Below the pieces are notes generated by a model that worked only from the letters and a program-made list of their open reading frames with translations, searched no databases and was not told the origin of the DNA. Both the position numbers and the translations under genes were made by a program. Below, in pieces: positions 37,325 to 46,348 of a DNA stretch of 64,000 nucleotides. The stretch is taken from contig NZ_JACHBY010000003.1 of assembly GCF_014200495.1 (NCBI RefSeq), positions 186,001 through 250,000 of the forward strand, given 5' to 3'. The first letter of the stretch is position 1; each line of letters begins with the position of its first letter. Source of the DNA: Mucilaginibacter geliditolerans. GTDB taxonomy: Bacteria; Bacteroidota; Bacteroidia; Sphingobacteriales; Sphingobacteriaceae.

Positions 37325-38566
37325 CTATCTAACTTTCAACGTTATGATCGTCACTATCGCCAGCAGGATACAAATGATCCAGAACCGTGTTACGATCTTA
37401 GCTTCATGAAAGCCTTTTTTCTGATAATGATGATGCAATGGGGCCATCAGGAAAACTCTCCGGCCCTCACCATATCTTTTCTTGGTGAATTTGAACCATG
37501 AAACCTGTATAATAACCGAGGCGTTCTCCACCAAAAATATCCCACATAACAGCGGCACCATTAATTCCTTACGTATCATGATAGCGAATACTGCTATAAT
37601 ACCACCTATAGCCAAACTGCCCGTATCGCCCATGAAAACCTGTGCCGGGTATGAGTTGTACCATAAAAAGCCTACACAAGCACCCACAAAGGCACCTGCG
37701 AAAATCACCAGCTCGCCTGAGTTGGGGATGTACATAATATTCAGATAATCGGCAATAACCGTGTTACCCGACACATAGGCCAGCAAGGCCAGCGTGACCC
37801 CAATTATGGCTGATGTACCCGTCGCGAGCCCGTCTATGCCATCCGTTATATTGGCCCCGTTTGATACCGCCGTAATAATTACAATCACAAAAAACAGGAA
37901 TACCACCAGTGAATAATGATCGTAGCCCTCGCCCATAAATTTGAGCACCTTGCCATAATCAAACTCATTGTTTTTATAGAACGGCATGGTGGTTTTGGTG
38001 GATTTGATATCCTGCGTATAAACCGGGGTTTTGCCTTTTAAGTGAAACTGCACAGGCGCATCTTTTGTAACCGGTAGTTTAACTTCCTGACGGATGATGA
38101 TATCCGTATTGAAATACATTGTCCACCCAATAAACAGCGCCAAACCTACCTGGCCAGTAATTTTAAACCTGCCGGCAAGTCCTTCCTTATTTTTCCTGAA
38201 GACTTTAATATAATCATCCAAAAAGCCAATTGCGCCAAGCCATACGGTAGTTACCAGCATCATGATGATGTAGATATTACCCAATTTCGCAAACAGTAAC
38301 GTTGGCACCAGGATACCCAAAATAATGATAAGGCCACCCATTGTTGGTGTACCTGCTTTTTGCATCTGGCCTTCCAGCCCTAAATTTCTTACGGTTTCGC
38401 CTACTTGTTTGTAGCGCAAATAATCGATCAGCCTGCGGCCATAAACAGTTGTAATAAGCAATGAAGTAATCACAGCCAATGCCATACGGAACGTGATGTA
38501 CTGAAACAACCCGCCACCCGGTATATTGTAATTCTTGTCAAGAAAGGCAAATAGGTAATATAGCAT
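37325..38566 (-). CDS. mraY: Phospho-N-acetylmuramoyl-pentapeptide transferase
   Basis: 413 aa with about 10 membrane helices. It contains [13 protein letters not shown], the Mg2+-binding Asp pair in [25 protein letters not shown] and the [11 protein letters not shown] cytoplasmic loop. It transfers phospho-MurNAc-pentapeptide to undecaprenyl phosphate, forming lipid I. A roughly 60-residue insert after the second loop (about 155-215) is common in Bacteroidetes MraY and accounts for the length. murF is not between mraY and murE as in E. coli. Confidence 0.96.
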   Translation of the reverse strand: MLYYLFAFLDKNYNIPGGGLFQYITFRMALAVITSLLITTVYGRRLIDYLRYKQVGETVRNLGLEGQMQKAGTPTMGGLIIILGILVPTLLFAKLGNIYIIMMLVTTVWLGAIGFLDDYIKVFRKNKEGLAGRFKITGQVGLALFIGWTMYFNTDIIIRQEVKLPVTKDAPVQFHLKGKTPVYTQDIKSTKTTMPFYKNNEFDYGKVLKFMGEGYDHYSLVVFLFFVIVIITAVSNGANITDGIDGLATGTSAIIGVTLALLAYVSGNTVIADYLNIMYIPNSGELVIFAGAFVGACVGFLWYNSYPAQVFMGDTGSLAIGGIIAVFAIMIRKELMVPLLCGIFLVENASVIIQVSWFKFTKKRYGEGRRVFLMAPLHHHYQKKGFHEAKIVTRFWIICILLAIVTIITLKVR

Positions 38567-38687
38567 CTTCTTCTTTTTTATGTGCAGATATGCAAGTGTG
38601 CAGATGTGCAGATTATTTTTTAATGTTTACCCCTTGTTATTTATTCCTGTTAATTCCTTCATATGTACTTATCTTATTATTCCAACC

Positions 38688-38784
38688 CGTCATTGCGAGG
38701 GACGAAGCACTCTCTATGCTATACAGAGCAAACTTGCATGGCTGACCTGCCTATGTAGAGAGTGCTTCGTACCTCGCAATGACG
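38688..38784. repeat. Palindromic repeat, TCATTGCGAGG family, copy 3
   Basis: 97 bp between murE and mraY. Relative to copy 1 the inner stem changes from GCAATCTTTA/TAGAGATTGC to GCACTCTCTA/TAGAGAGTGC. The two arms change together so that pairing is kept. The centre differs from copy 1 at only two or so positions. Confidence 0.85.
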
Positions 38785-38810
38785 CCTGGGTTAATATCTT
38801 CACCTGCACA

Positions 38811-40271
38811 TTATTCTATCGTTTTAAATTGCTCTAACAACTCTTCCATATCATCAAAATGGTTTTTTACGCCATTAATTTCCTGGTACTTTTCGTGGCC
38901 CTTGCCAGCCAGCAGGATAATATCACCCGGGCGTGCCAGGTGGCAAGCTGTTTTAATGGCTTCCCGCCTGTCAGTAATGCTGATGGTAAATCTTTTGAAA
39001 GCCGGGTCAACGCCTTCTTCCATATCCTTAATAATCTGCGCCGGATCTTCTGTACGCGGGTTATCGGACGTTAATATCACCTTATCGCTCCACTCGCAGG
39101 CTACCTTAGCCATAATAGGACGCTTGGTTTTATCTCTGTCGCCGCCGCAGCCGATAACGGTTATTACCTTTTCGTTTCCTTTGCGGATATCGTGAATGGT
39201 GCTTAACACATTCTGCACCGCATCCGGCGTATGCGCATAATCAACAATACCGATGGTCTTGTTTGGCGCTATTACATATTCAAACCTGCCTTCGGCACCT
39301 GTTAACTTGCTCAGGATGGTTAAAACCTTGGCTTTATCCTGCTCTAATAACATCGCGGCAGCATAAACCGCCATCAGGTTATAGGCATTGAATGTGCCAA
39401 CCATTTTAAACCATACATCTTCGTTATCAATTTGCAGTAATAAACCACCGAATTGATTTTCAAGGATCTTAGCTTTATAATCGGCCATGTTTTTAAGGCC
39501 ATAGGTCTTCTTATGTGCATTGGTATTTTGCAACATCACATTACCATTCTTATCATCAAGATTGGTTAACGCGAATGCGCTTTTCGGCAGCTCATCAAAA
39601 AAGGTTTTCTTGGCCTTTAAATAAAGGGCGAATGTTTTATGATAATCTAAGTGATCGTGTGTAAGGTTTGTGAATATCCCTCCTGCAAATTGCAATCCTA
39701 CAATCCGGTGCTGAGCAACCGCATGCGAGCTTACTTCCATAAAGCAGTAATCGCAACCGGCGTTCACCATATCGTCCATCAGCTTGTTTAGTTCAACAGG
39801 GTCGGGTGTGGTGTGGGTTGATGGGATTATCTTACCGTTGATCTGGTTCTCAACCGTAGATAGCAAACCACATTTATAACCCAGATCGCGGAATAACTGG
39901 TAAAGCAATGTGGCAATAGTGGTTTTACCATTAGTGCCGGTTACACCCACCAATTTTAATTTGGCCGATGGAATATCGTAAAAATTAGCAGCTACAATAC
40001 CCAAAGCTATTGCTGAGTTGGCTACCATTAAAAAGTCAACTTCACTGGCAGTATGAGCGGGCAGATCCTCGCAAATTATGACTGTGGCTCCATCCTTCAT
40101 CGCCTGGTCAATATAATCATGACCATCAACCACGGTACCTTTTACGGCCACAAATAAACAACCCGGCACTACCTTGCGCGAATCAAAAACAACAGCAGTT
40201 ATTTCCGTATCGGCACTACCCTGTAGTTCCGTGAATGCAAGCCCCTCTAATATTTCGCTCAAATACTTCAT
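38811..40271 (-). CDS. murE: UDP-MurNAc-tripeptide ligase MurE (meso-DAP type)
   Basis: 486 aa Mur ligase: VAVKGTVVDGHDYI in the N-terminal domain, VGVTGTNGKTTIATL as the ATP site, and IGIVDYAHTPDAVQN in the C-terminal domain. The specificity motif reads DNPR (TSDNPRTEDP), which in this family selects meso-diaminopimelate over lysine. It adds that residue to UDP-MurNAc-Ala-Glu. The start overlaps the ftsI stop by 4 nt (ATGA), indicating coupled translation. Confidence 0.96.
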   Translation of the reverse strand: MKYLSEILEGLAFTELQGSADTEITAVVFDSRKVVPGCLFVAVKGTVVDGHDYIDQAMKDGATVIICEDLPAHTASEVDFLMVANSAIALGIVAANFYDIPSAKLKLVGVTGTNGKTTIATLLYQLFRDLGYKCGLLSTVENQINGKIIPSTHTTPDPVELNKLMDDMVNAGCDYCFMEVSSHAVAQHRIVGLQFAGGIFTNLTHDHLDYHKTFALYLKAKKTFFDELPKSAFALTNLDDKNGNVMLQNTNAHKKTYGLKNMADYKAKILENQFGGLLLQIDNEDVWFKMVGTFNAYNLMAVYAAAMLLEQDKAKVLTILSKLTGAEGRFEYVIAPNKTIGIVDYAHTPDAVQNVLSTIHDIRKGNEKVITVIGCGGDRDKTKRPIMAKVACEWSDKVILTSDNPRTEDPAQIIKDMEEGVDPAFKRFTISITDRREAIKTACHLARPGDIILLAGKGHEKYQEINGVKNHFDDMEELLEQFKTIE

Positions 40272-42394
40272 TGCAGTTCTATGGTTACTTTTGATCCTTT
40301 TGGTATTAAACTTCCACCCGTTACCGATTGGGTTTTCACCGCTCCGCTACCTCTTACCGCTACCTTATAGCCCGCGTTACCTAAACGGTACAATGCATCG
40401 CTCAAACCCATACCTATTACTGATGGTACGCTGCCGCTCTTGTAATCAGCATCTTCCTGCGCTATGCCATTGCTGGTATCAGGCGCGCCGGGGCTTACGT
40501 TGTTTGATGCATATAGTGCTTTAAGCCCTAACTTGGTATATACTTTATGTACAGCAGCAATATTGCCCTGTTTTACCTGCGGCATAGTGGTATTGCCCAC
40601 ATAATGCACGGCAGGTTTTTGATTGATATCCAGATCGCTGGCGTAAACGCGGTCGGCTATTTGCCTGAAAACCGGGCCTGCTACATAAGCTGCCAGGTAA
40701 TTACCTTGTGTAGGGTGATTGATCACCACTATCATGGAATATTTAGGGTGATTAGCCGGAAAATACCCGCAAAACGATGCCTGGTATGTTTTAGTAGCAC
40801 CATAGCCGCTTGAGCCATTCGCTATTTGAGCTGTACCTGTTTTTCCTGCAACGCTATACAGTGAGTTTTTTATGACCAGCTTTCCGGTACCTTCCTGTAC
40901 TACACCTTCCAACATAGCTTTCATCTTACCCAAAGTAGCATCAGAGCAAACTTTGGGGTTGATTACCCTTGCATGGAATTGCTCAACTGTATTCCCCAAA
41001 CGCTGAATCTCTTTTACAAATATTGGCGCTATCATAGTACCATTATTAGCAACTGAGTTATACAGTGTTAGCATTTGTAATGGTGTAATCTGCATTTCAT
41101 AGCCATAAGCCATTTGCGGCAGTGTTAATTTACTCCAGCTCCTGGCTGATGGGTCTTTTACTATCGGTTGCGCTTCACCCGGGATCTGCAATTGCAGCTT
41201 ATCATTTAAATGCAGGTTATTGCGCAGGTTATCAGTATACTGCCTTGGGTTATCCCCGTAATGCGACGATACAAATTTCACAACCGCTACGTTTGATGAT
41301 TCTTCGAAAGCTCTTTTGGCAGTCATTACATAATTACCTGATTCCGCATCCCTGAATGTTTTAAGCAGTTTGCCTTTATAAAACATATCATAACGGCCAT
41401 TTTCCGCATCCACCGTACTATTGGTATCTATTTTATGCTGATCAAACAAAGTCATGTAACTGGCCAGTTTAAATGTTGAACCCGGATCAGTTGCATTGCT
41501 GATCGCATAATTCAGTTTCTCCTGGTAATCACCATCCTTGGTTCTTGTATAATTAGCAATCGCCCTTATTTCGCCTGTTGCAACCTCCATCAGCACCACA
41601 CAACCATAATCGGCAGCACTTTTTATCAATTGATCTTTTAATGCCGACTGTGCTACATCCTGGAAGTTCACATCAATGGTTGATATAATATCTGCACCAT
41701 CTTTGCTGGGTACTTCATCCTCATCATCATTAACGGGTATCCAGGTACCGCCAACGGTACGCTGCATTAAGCGTTTACCATTTTCACCGTTAATGTAGCT
41801 TGAAAAAGCACCCTCAAGCCCAACAGCATTCTTTACGTTCTCGTTTTTATAGCCGATGGTACGGGCAGCTAATGACCTGAACGGCAGGATACGTTTATTC
41901 TGCTGCACAATGATCATCCCGCCTTTATATTTACCCATATTAAATATCGGGAACGTGCGCAGTTGCTTTAATTCCTGGTAAGTAACCTTACGCCTGATAA
42001 GCTCATAACGAGCGCTATCCTTACGTGCATCACGCAACATGCGTGAATATTCTCTTTCCGACCTATCACCATAAAATTTTGAAAGCTTCATCGCCAGCGA
42101 GTCCACTTTGCCATAGAACACCTTATCATCAGCAATACCACCGGCAAGCATATCCATGTGCACCTCATATTCAGGCACCGATGTTGCGAGCAAGCTACCA
42201 TCAACCGCCAAAATATTACCGCGGGCAGCTTCAACGTTCTCGTAACGGGTTGATAGCTTAACCGACATGGCTTTCCACTTTGCACCCTGTACAAATTGCA
42301 AGCGGCACAGTTGGATAGCAACCGCGCCGGCAAACAAAAGGATAAGCCCGAAAGCTAAATATACCCTGAGTAGTATGTTGGTTCTTATACTCAT
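40268..42394 (-). CDS. ftsI: Septal transpeptidase FtsI (class B PBP with PASTA domain)
   Basis: 708 aa. A short cytoplasmic tail and one membrane helix are followed by a dimerisation domain (ARGNILAVDGSLLATSVPEY). The transpeptidase domain has the nucleophile motif STFK (DPGSTFKLAS), SSN (FEESSNVAVVKF) and KTG (AGKTGTAQ). A single PASTA domain ends the protein (VPSVIGMGLSDALYRLGNAG). It cross-links septal peptidoglycan with FtsW. It overlaps ftsL and murE by 4 nt each. Confidence 0.95.
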   Translation of the reverse strand: MSIRTNILLRVYLAFGLILLFAGAVAIQLCRLQFVQGAKWKAMSVKLSTRYENVEAARGNILAVDGSLLATSVPEYEVHMDMLAGGIADDKVFYGKVDSLAMKLSKFYGDRSEREYSRMLRDARKDSARYELIRRKVTYQELKQLRTFPIFNMGKYKGGMIIVQQNKRILPFRSLAARTIGYKNENVKNAVGLEGAFSSYINGENGKRLMQRTVGGTWIPVNDDEDEVPSKDGADIISTIDVNFQDVAQSALKDQLIKSAADYGCVVLMEVATGEIRAIANYTRTKDGDYQEKLNYAISNATDPGSTFKLASYMTLFDQHKIDTNSTVDAENGRYDMFYKGKLLKTFRDAESGNYVMTAKRAFEESSNVAVVKFVSSHYGDNPRQYTDNLRNNLHLNDKLQLQIPGEAQPIVKDPSARSWSKLTLPQMAYGYEMQITPLQMLTLYNSVANNGTMIAPIFVKEIQRLGNTVEQFHARVINPKVCSDATLGKMKAMLEGVVQEGTGKLVIKNSLYSVAGKTGTAQIANGSSGYGATKTYQASFCGYFPANHPKYSMIVVINHPTQGNYLAAYVAGPVFRQIADRVYASDLDINQKPAVHYVGNTTMPQVKQGNIAAVHKVYTKLGLKALYASNNVSPGAPDTSNGIAQEDADYKSGSVPSVIGMGLSDALYRLGNAGYKVAVRGSGAVKTQSVTGGSLIPKGSKVTIELQ

Positions 42395-42807
42395 TGCTCA
42401 CCCTCCTTCATCGTTATTTTTTGCGGCGGCTGCATTGATTCCTTTATACCCAGCGACAGGGTATCAGCACGCCTTTTAACCTCTGATAATGTGCTCTTAA
42501 AAGCCAGATCAGCCTTGGTTGATTTATAATCCCAACTTAGTTCTTTTACTTCTTTTGTTATCTTATCAATATCATGAATATTCTTTTCGGCAAGATGGCG
42601 GTTGCCGATGTATAGCATGCCCAATAAAGCCACATACAGCACAAACGGAAGCGCATTAGTAGCCGCCTCGGTACTAATGAACCCTTTGGAAAAAAACTGC
42701 GTAAAAACATTATCGGGGATCTCCTTTTTCTTAGGCTTTTCCTCAACAATGAGTTCCCTTTCGGCCTCTTCCTCTTCCTGAACTTCTGTGCGTAAACGAT
42801 TGGTCAT
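42391..42807 (-). CDS. ftsL: FtsL-like division protein
   Basis: 138 aa: an acidic/basic N-terminal tail of about 55 residues, one membrane helix (NALPFVLYVALLGMLYIG), then a predicted coiled coil (DIDKITKEVKELSWDYKSTK). The topology, length and position between rsmH and ftsI are those of FtsL, which acts with FtsB and FtsQ to activate septal synthesis. Sequence similarity in this family is low, so the name rests mainly on position and topology. It overlaps both neighbours by 4 nt. Confidence 0.85.
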   Translation of the reverse strand: MTNRLRTEVQEEEEAERELIVEEKPKKKEIPDNVFTQFFSKGFISTEAATNALPFVLYVALLGMLYIGNRHLAEKNIHDIDKITKEVKELSWDYKSTKADLAFKSTLSEVKRRADTLSLGIKESMQPPQKITMKEGEQ

Positions 42808-43706
42808 TTTTTTACAGCTATTCTTAATTTCGCGCTACGTGCCCTGTTATTTTTCTCTATTTCTTCTGCCGATGCGGTTATAGCCCCACGGCTTACCACA
42901 TCAAACGGTTTTTGATCATTCCCAAAAAAATCCTTTTCCACCTCACCACTAAATTTCCCTTTGGCAATGAAATTCTTTACCAGCCTATCCTCCAGTGAGT
43001 GATACGACATCACCACCAGCCTGCCACCCGATACCAGCACTTCTGCCGATTGAACAAGGAAATCCTTTAATGCCTCCAGTTCCTGATTTACCTCAATGCG
43101 CAATGCCTGGAAAACCTGCGCCAGGTATTTATTTTCTTTCCCTTTCGGGATACGTGCCGAAATCGCATTTTTCAGGTCCGCAATTGTTATTATCGGCGCG
43201 TTTAAGCGGGCGGTAACAATAGTATTGGCCAGCGATTTGGCATTTTGTATTTCACCATAAATACCGAAGATGCGGTGCAGCTCGGCTTCGGTATAATTGT
43301 TTACTATTTCTTTAGCGGTTAAGTCCGACGATTGATTCATCCGCATATCCAGCTCAGCATCAAACCTGATGGAGAAACCGCGCTCGGCCTGGTCGAACTG
43401 ATAAGACGAAACACCCAGGTCAGCCAGTATGCCATCAACCGGCATGGCACCATGCAAACGCGCAAAGTTCTTGAGATAGCGAAAGTTTTGATCTACAAAA
43501 ACAAACCGGTCATCAGCAATCACATTCTGCTGCGCATCAGCATCCTGATCAAAGGCCAGCAATACGCCGTCCTTACCCAAATGCTTCATAATCTCGCGCG
43601 AGTGACCACCACCACCGAAGGTAACATCAACATAAGTACCATCAGGACGTATATCAAGCGCCTCGATACATTCCTTAAGCATAACCGGTGTATGGTAATT
43701 ACTCAT
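42804..43706 (-). CDS. rsmH: 16S rRNA (cytosine1402-N4)-methyltransferase
   Basis: 300 aa. It has TPVMLKECIEAL at the N-terminus, the SAM-binding VDVTFGGGGHSREIM, a DLGVSSYQFDQAERGFS block and SYHSLEDRLVKNF near the C-terminus. It methylates C1402 of 16S rRNA at the decoding site. Second gene of the dcw cluster; it overlaps mraZ by 8 nt and ftsL by 4 nt. Confidence 0.96.
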   Translation of the reverse strand: MSNYHTPVMLKECIEALDIRPDGTYVDVTFGGGGHSREIMKHLGKDGVLLAFDQDADAQQNVIADDRFVFVDQNFRYLKNFARLHGAMPVDGILADLGVSSYQFDQAERGFSIRFDAELDMRMNQSSDLTAKEIVNNYTEAELHRIFGIYGEIQNAKSLANTIVTARLNAPIITIADLKNAISARIPKGKENKYLAQVFQALRIEVNQELEALKDFLVQSAEVLVSGGRLVVMSYHSLEDRLVKNFIAKGKFSGEVEKDFFGNDQKPFDVVSRGAITASAEEIEKNNRARSAKLRIAVKK

Positions 43707-44163
43707 CTCCTCTCCTTGCTTTATTACCCATTACTTCCTCCGCCAGGTTAGCAAAGTTTTCAGGCTCGCTATCCATCTGATCCTCGTAGGCATCCCGAGC
43801 CCAAAGCTCAATTTTATTTAACTGGCAAGCCAGTATCACTTCAGCCTTAATGCCGGCGTAGTCCATCAACACCTTTGACAACACCACCCGGTTCAGCTTG
43901 TCCAACGTCAAATGCGTCGCGCCGCGGGTAAAATACCGGATAAACTCTCTAGTTCTTTTCTCGTATTGATTCAATCTACTGAGATCATCAACTATTTTAT
44001 CCCATTCTTTTTTGGTGTAGATGACCAGGTGTTTCTCAAACCCCCGGTTAACCACAAGCCCCTCACTGTCAGCTCCGGGGAGCTGCTTCATGAGATTGGC
44101 AGGGATCATTAAGCGATTCCTGTCATCGAGTTTGCAATCAAATTCACCTAAAAAATTGGACAT
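43699..44163 (-). CDS. mraZ: Transcriptional regulator MraZ
   Basis: 154 aa, made of two AbrB-like halves: NFLGEFDCKLDDRNRLMIP and THLTLDKLNRVVLSK. Both contain the DxxxR signature of MraZ. It forms a ring-shaped oligomer that represses its own dcw promoter in studied species. ATG at 44163 is chosen rather than the TTG five codons upstream, because MSNFLGE is the normal family start. The three-box operator at 44203-44232 upstream supports autoregulation here. Confidence 0.94.
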   Translation of the reverse strand: MSNFLGEFDCKLDDRNRLMIPANLMKQLPGADSEGLVVNRGFEKHLVIYTKKEWDKIVDDLSRLNQYEKRTREFIRYFTRGATHLTLDKLNRVVLSKVLMDYAGIKAEVILACQLNKIELWARDAYEDQMDSEPENFANLAEEVMGNKARRGDE

Positions 44164-44202
44164 ATTACACTTCGGCAATTATTGTAGGGTAAAATTAAGA
44201 GA

Positions 44203-44232
44203 TTTTCTCCCATTTAAACCCATTTTCTCCCC
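44203..44232 (-). promoter_or_regulatory. Predicted MraZ operator (three TGGG-type boxes, 10-bp period)
   Basis: Read on the minus strand: GGGGAGAAAA, TGGGTTTAAA, TGGGAGAAAA, directly consecutive. MraZ is known to bind triple TGGGN repeats spaced 10 bp apart. The array ends 39 nt before the mraZ ATG. The first box starts with G rather than T. Confidence 0.7.
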
Positions 44233-44566
44233 GAAAAGTTTTCAACAATTTCAATTACTTATTTTGGCCATTTTTAAGCGCATTTTGCAACTTATTTTAG
44301 CGTAACTACATCAAAACCTGATAGTTTTAATATACAATAGGCGAAGCGACCTGTGAATCAGTGATAAAATTCTGCGTTTTATTGTCTGGAGGATGAAAAG
44401 CAAAAATGACAGGGCCTGGCGATGATTTTGGAAATCATTACGGGTCAAATCTCTGTATTATTTTTGTTATAAATGGATTTTGTTTTGAACATTGTCGGTT
44501 GTAAACTGGCAATGTTTGCAGGCTTTAGTTATAAAATGAAGCCAGTGGAAGAGAGAGCCAGTTAGT
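44233..44566. other. Upstream region of the dcw cluster with palindromes
   Basis: About 330 bp without a gene. Near 44490-44517 lies an imperfect palindrome (ACATTG...CAATGT around GGTTGTAAACTGG). At 44521-44543 is GGCTTTAGTT...ATGAAGCC, a relative of the hairpin at 3526-3548. The mraZ promoter should be near the MraZ boxes. Confidence 0.5.
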
Positions 44567-45010
44567 TTATTTTAATAGAATAACCAGGCCGCATAGGATG
44601 ATATACCCAACCCTGATAAATTGAGCATTGATGAATACTTCGGGGTATTTATCCGACTGCATTTTAAATACCAGGTAAAGAACAGCGATCAATAAAATAA
44701 AGAAGTCAGCTATTAACGGATACCTGTAGCTGCCAATATTGGCGGCACTTATGAGTAGCGAAATGATACCTAAAGCATAAATTAGTCCAAGTATAATGCC
44801 AGTGGTATAGGTATATTCCTTCCCCGGCTTGCCGATGGAATAAAACCCAAACGGGAGGTACAAAAACGTCAGCGCAAATGCAAATATTTCCAAAAAGAGT
44901 GTAGCCTCGTAATGAAACCAGTACCTTACTATCAACGCTACAAAGTTTAAACCCAGTAGTATTCTTTCTCCAAATGTTATGCGCTCAAAAGAGCTTACAA
45001 ATTGCGCCAT
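44567..45010 (-). CDS. Hypothetical inner-membrane protein
   Basis: 147 aa from ATG at 45010; an in-frame start nine codons earlier adds only a basic tail. Four hydrophobic segments (about residues 15-30, 37-55, 68-90 and 95-115) and a fifth at the C-terminus. No recognised motif. The family is unknown to me. Single gene divergent from the thioredoxin-like gene. Confidence 0.6.
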   Translation of the reverse strand: MAQFVSSFERITFGERILLGLNFVALIVRYWFHYEATLFLEIFAFALTFLYLPFGFYSIGKPGKEYTYTTGIILGLIYALGIISLLISAANIGSYRYPLIADFFILLIAVLYLVFKMQSDKYPEVFINAQFIRVGYIILCGLVILLK

Positions 45011-45114
45011 AATTGTTCTTTGCCTGCTTATTGTCAAATAACTAACTATGCAGACGACTTTTTGTTTATACTGGTTGATAAATGTATTTTTACGTATTGT
45101 TTAAAAACGACCTC

Positions 45115-45681
45115 ATGAAAATATCACTTGCATTAATGTTTATGCTGCTGAGTTTTGGCAGCTTTGCCCAAACCACACCTGCACCCGCTACAGAAGTATT
45201 GAAAACCGCTTATGCCAAAGCACAAAGTGAACATAAAACCGTGTTGCTAATGTTCCATGCCTCATGGTGCGGCTGGTGTAAAAAGATGACCGCTTCAATT
45301 GATGACCCTACCTGCAGCAAGTTTTTTGATGATAACTATGTTGTTGTTTACCTTGATGTACTGGAACGCCCCGGCAAAGAAAGTTTAGAAAATACTGGCG
45401 GACTTGATGTTATGAAAAGCTTTAATGGCGACCCTAAAGGCGGTATACCTTTTTGGGTATTTATAGATGCGAATGGCAAAGCTTTGGGCAACTCCTATTT
45501 GCCACCTGCAAATGGCACACCTGCCACATCCAAAGATAATGTAGGCTGCCCTGCCGCCGATAACGAAGTGGCTTATTTTGTAAGCCTGCTAAAATCAACT
45601 TCAAAACTAACAGACGACCAGTTAGCAACAATAAAAACCCGCTTTTTGAAGAATGCGCCGGTAAGTAGTAATGCTAATTAG
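45115..45681 (+). CDS. Secreted thioredoxin-like protein
   Basis: 188 aa from the ATG at 45115, chosen because it is followed at once by a signal peptide (KISLALMFMLLSFGSFAQ). The thioredoxin fold has LMFHASWCGWCKKM with Cys52 and Cys55, and GIPFWVFIDANGK around the cis-Pro. The WCGWC active site and the insert with NVGCPAADNEV resemble the thioredoxin_7 group, envelope thiol reductases or folding helpers. A 19-bp palindrome starts 4 nt after the stop. Confidence 0.85.
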   Translation: MKISLALMFMLLSFGSFAQTTPAPATEVLKTAYAKAQSEHKTVLLMFHASWCGWCKKMTASIDDPTCSKFFDDNYVVVYLDVLERPGKESLENTGGLDVMKSFNGDPKGGIPFWVFIDANGKALGNSYLPPANGTPATSKDNVGCPAADNEVAYFVSLLKSTSKLTDDQLATIKTRFLKNAPVSSNAN

Positions 45682-45684
45682 TTG

Positions 45685-45703
45685 TTTAAGTTGGAAACTT
45701 AAA
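45685..45703. repeat. Short palindrome directly after the thioredoxin gene
   Basis: TTTAAGTT/AACTTAAA around a GGA centre, 3 nt after the stop codon. Similar core and placement to 3499-3515 and 6787-6803. Confidence 0.5.
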
Positions 45704-45757
45704 TCATGCCTTACCACGAGTTACGCTGCGCTAAACTCGCGGCAGCAATTCTTTTTA

Positions 45758-45911
45758 CAATAGCGATGGGTTTGAAACCCATCGCTATTGTTTAGAAATT
45801 TTTATCATTCCCTCCCCTGGGAGGGGTGCGGCTGGATGTATTGTGGCAGGGAGGGGTTTATACAACGTAAAAGCTAACAAAACCCCTACCTCCTCCTTCC
45901 CCAAGGAAGGA
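45758..45911. repeat. Two repeat elements downstream of the thioredoxin gene
   Basis: 45758-45790 is a near-perfect palindrome with arms CAATAGCGATGGGTTT and its complement, of the same family as 20050 and 46311. 45809-45911 is a long imperfect palindrome with CCTCCCC/GAGGGG-type arms. No gene lies between 45682 and 45942. Confidence 0.7.
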
Positions 45912-45942
45912 ATCGCGCTCACCCCTGCTTTTTACCTGCTGT

Positions 45943-46290
45943 TCATTTATAAAGCCTGATCGCCATTTTTAAAATGACACTAATCTCATCAACCGGCAAA
46001 TCTTTATTGGGATCAATCAGGAAGATGGTCATGCGGGAGCGGTTTTCGATGATCAGTCCGGGGTGATCTATTTTCTTGCCTTCAACTATGCCGATATAGG
46101 GGAGGCCATTCTTTTTATGCACCCATAGGTAACAGAACATTTTGCCCTTGTAACAGAAGAAAGGCATTTTATACTTCCACGCCTCGGTAATATTTGTATC
46201 GAAATTTTGAATATAATCCCTCAAAAACAACAGGCAGCCTTTTACCGGTTCATCTTTTTGCAGGAAGTAATCATCTATTTCTCTGAGCAT
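45943..46290 (-). CDS. DUF1801 protein (YdhG-like fold)
   Basis: 115 aa. REIDDYFLQKDEPVKGCLLF, ITEAWKYKMPFFCYKGKMFCYLWV and IDHPGLIIENRSRM match the DUF1801/YdhG alpha+beta family. Members are cytoplasmic, and some relate to phosphate or iron-sulfur handling, but no activity is established. A terminator-like palindrome separates it from the hydrolase gene upstream. Confidence 0.75.
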   Translation of the reverse strand: MLREIDDYFLQKDEPVKGCLLFLRDYIQNFDTNITEAWKYKMPFFCYKGKMFCYLWVHKKNGLPYIGIVEGKKIDHPGLIIENRSRMTIFLIDPNKDLPVDEISVILKMAIRLYK

Positions 46291-46310
46291 GTTTTTAGCC
46301 TATAAACAAA

Positions 46311-46341
46311 AATAGCGATGGGTTTGAAACCCATCGCTATT
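46311..46341 (-). terminator. Palindromic terminator of the CocE-type gene, repeat family member
   Basis: Arms AATAGCGATGGGTTT and complement with a single-base centre, 7 nt after the stop of the leftward hydrolase and followed on that strand by T-rich sequence. Third copy of the GCGATGGGT family. Confidence 0.75.
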
Positions 46342-46348
46342 AATAATC

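Noticed and set aside
34419..38784. CRISPR array
   Set aside because: The repeated units are palindromes separated by whole genes, not short direct repeats with regular spacers, and no cas gene is present.
38567..38810. Deleted murF between murE and mraY
   Set aside because: Absence of murF from the dcw cluster is usual in Bacteroidetes as far as I know; the gap holds only the palindromic repeat and no coding remnant.
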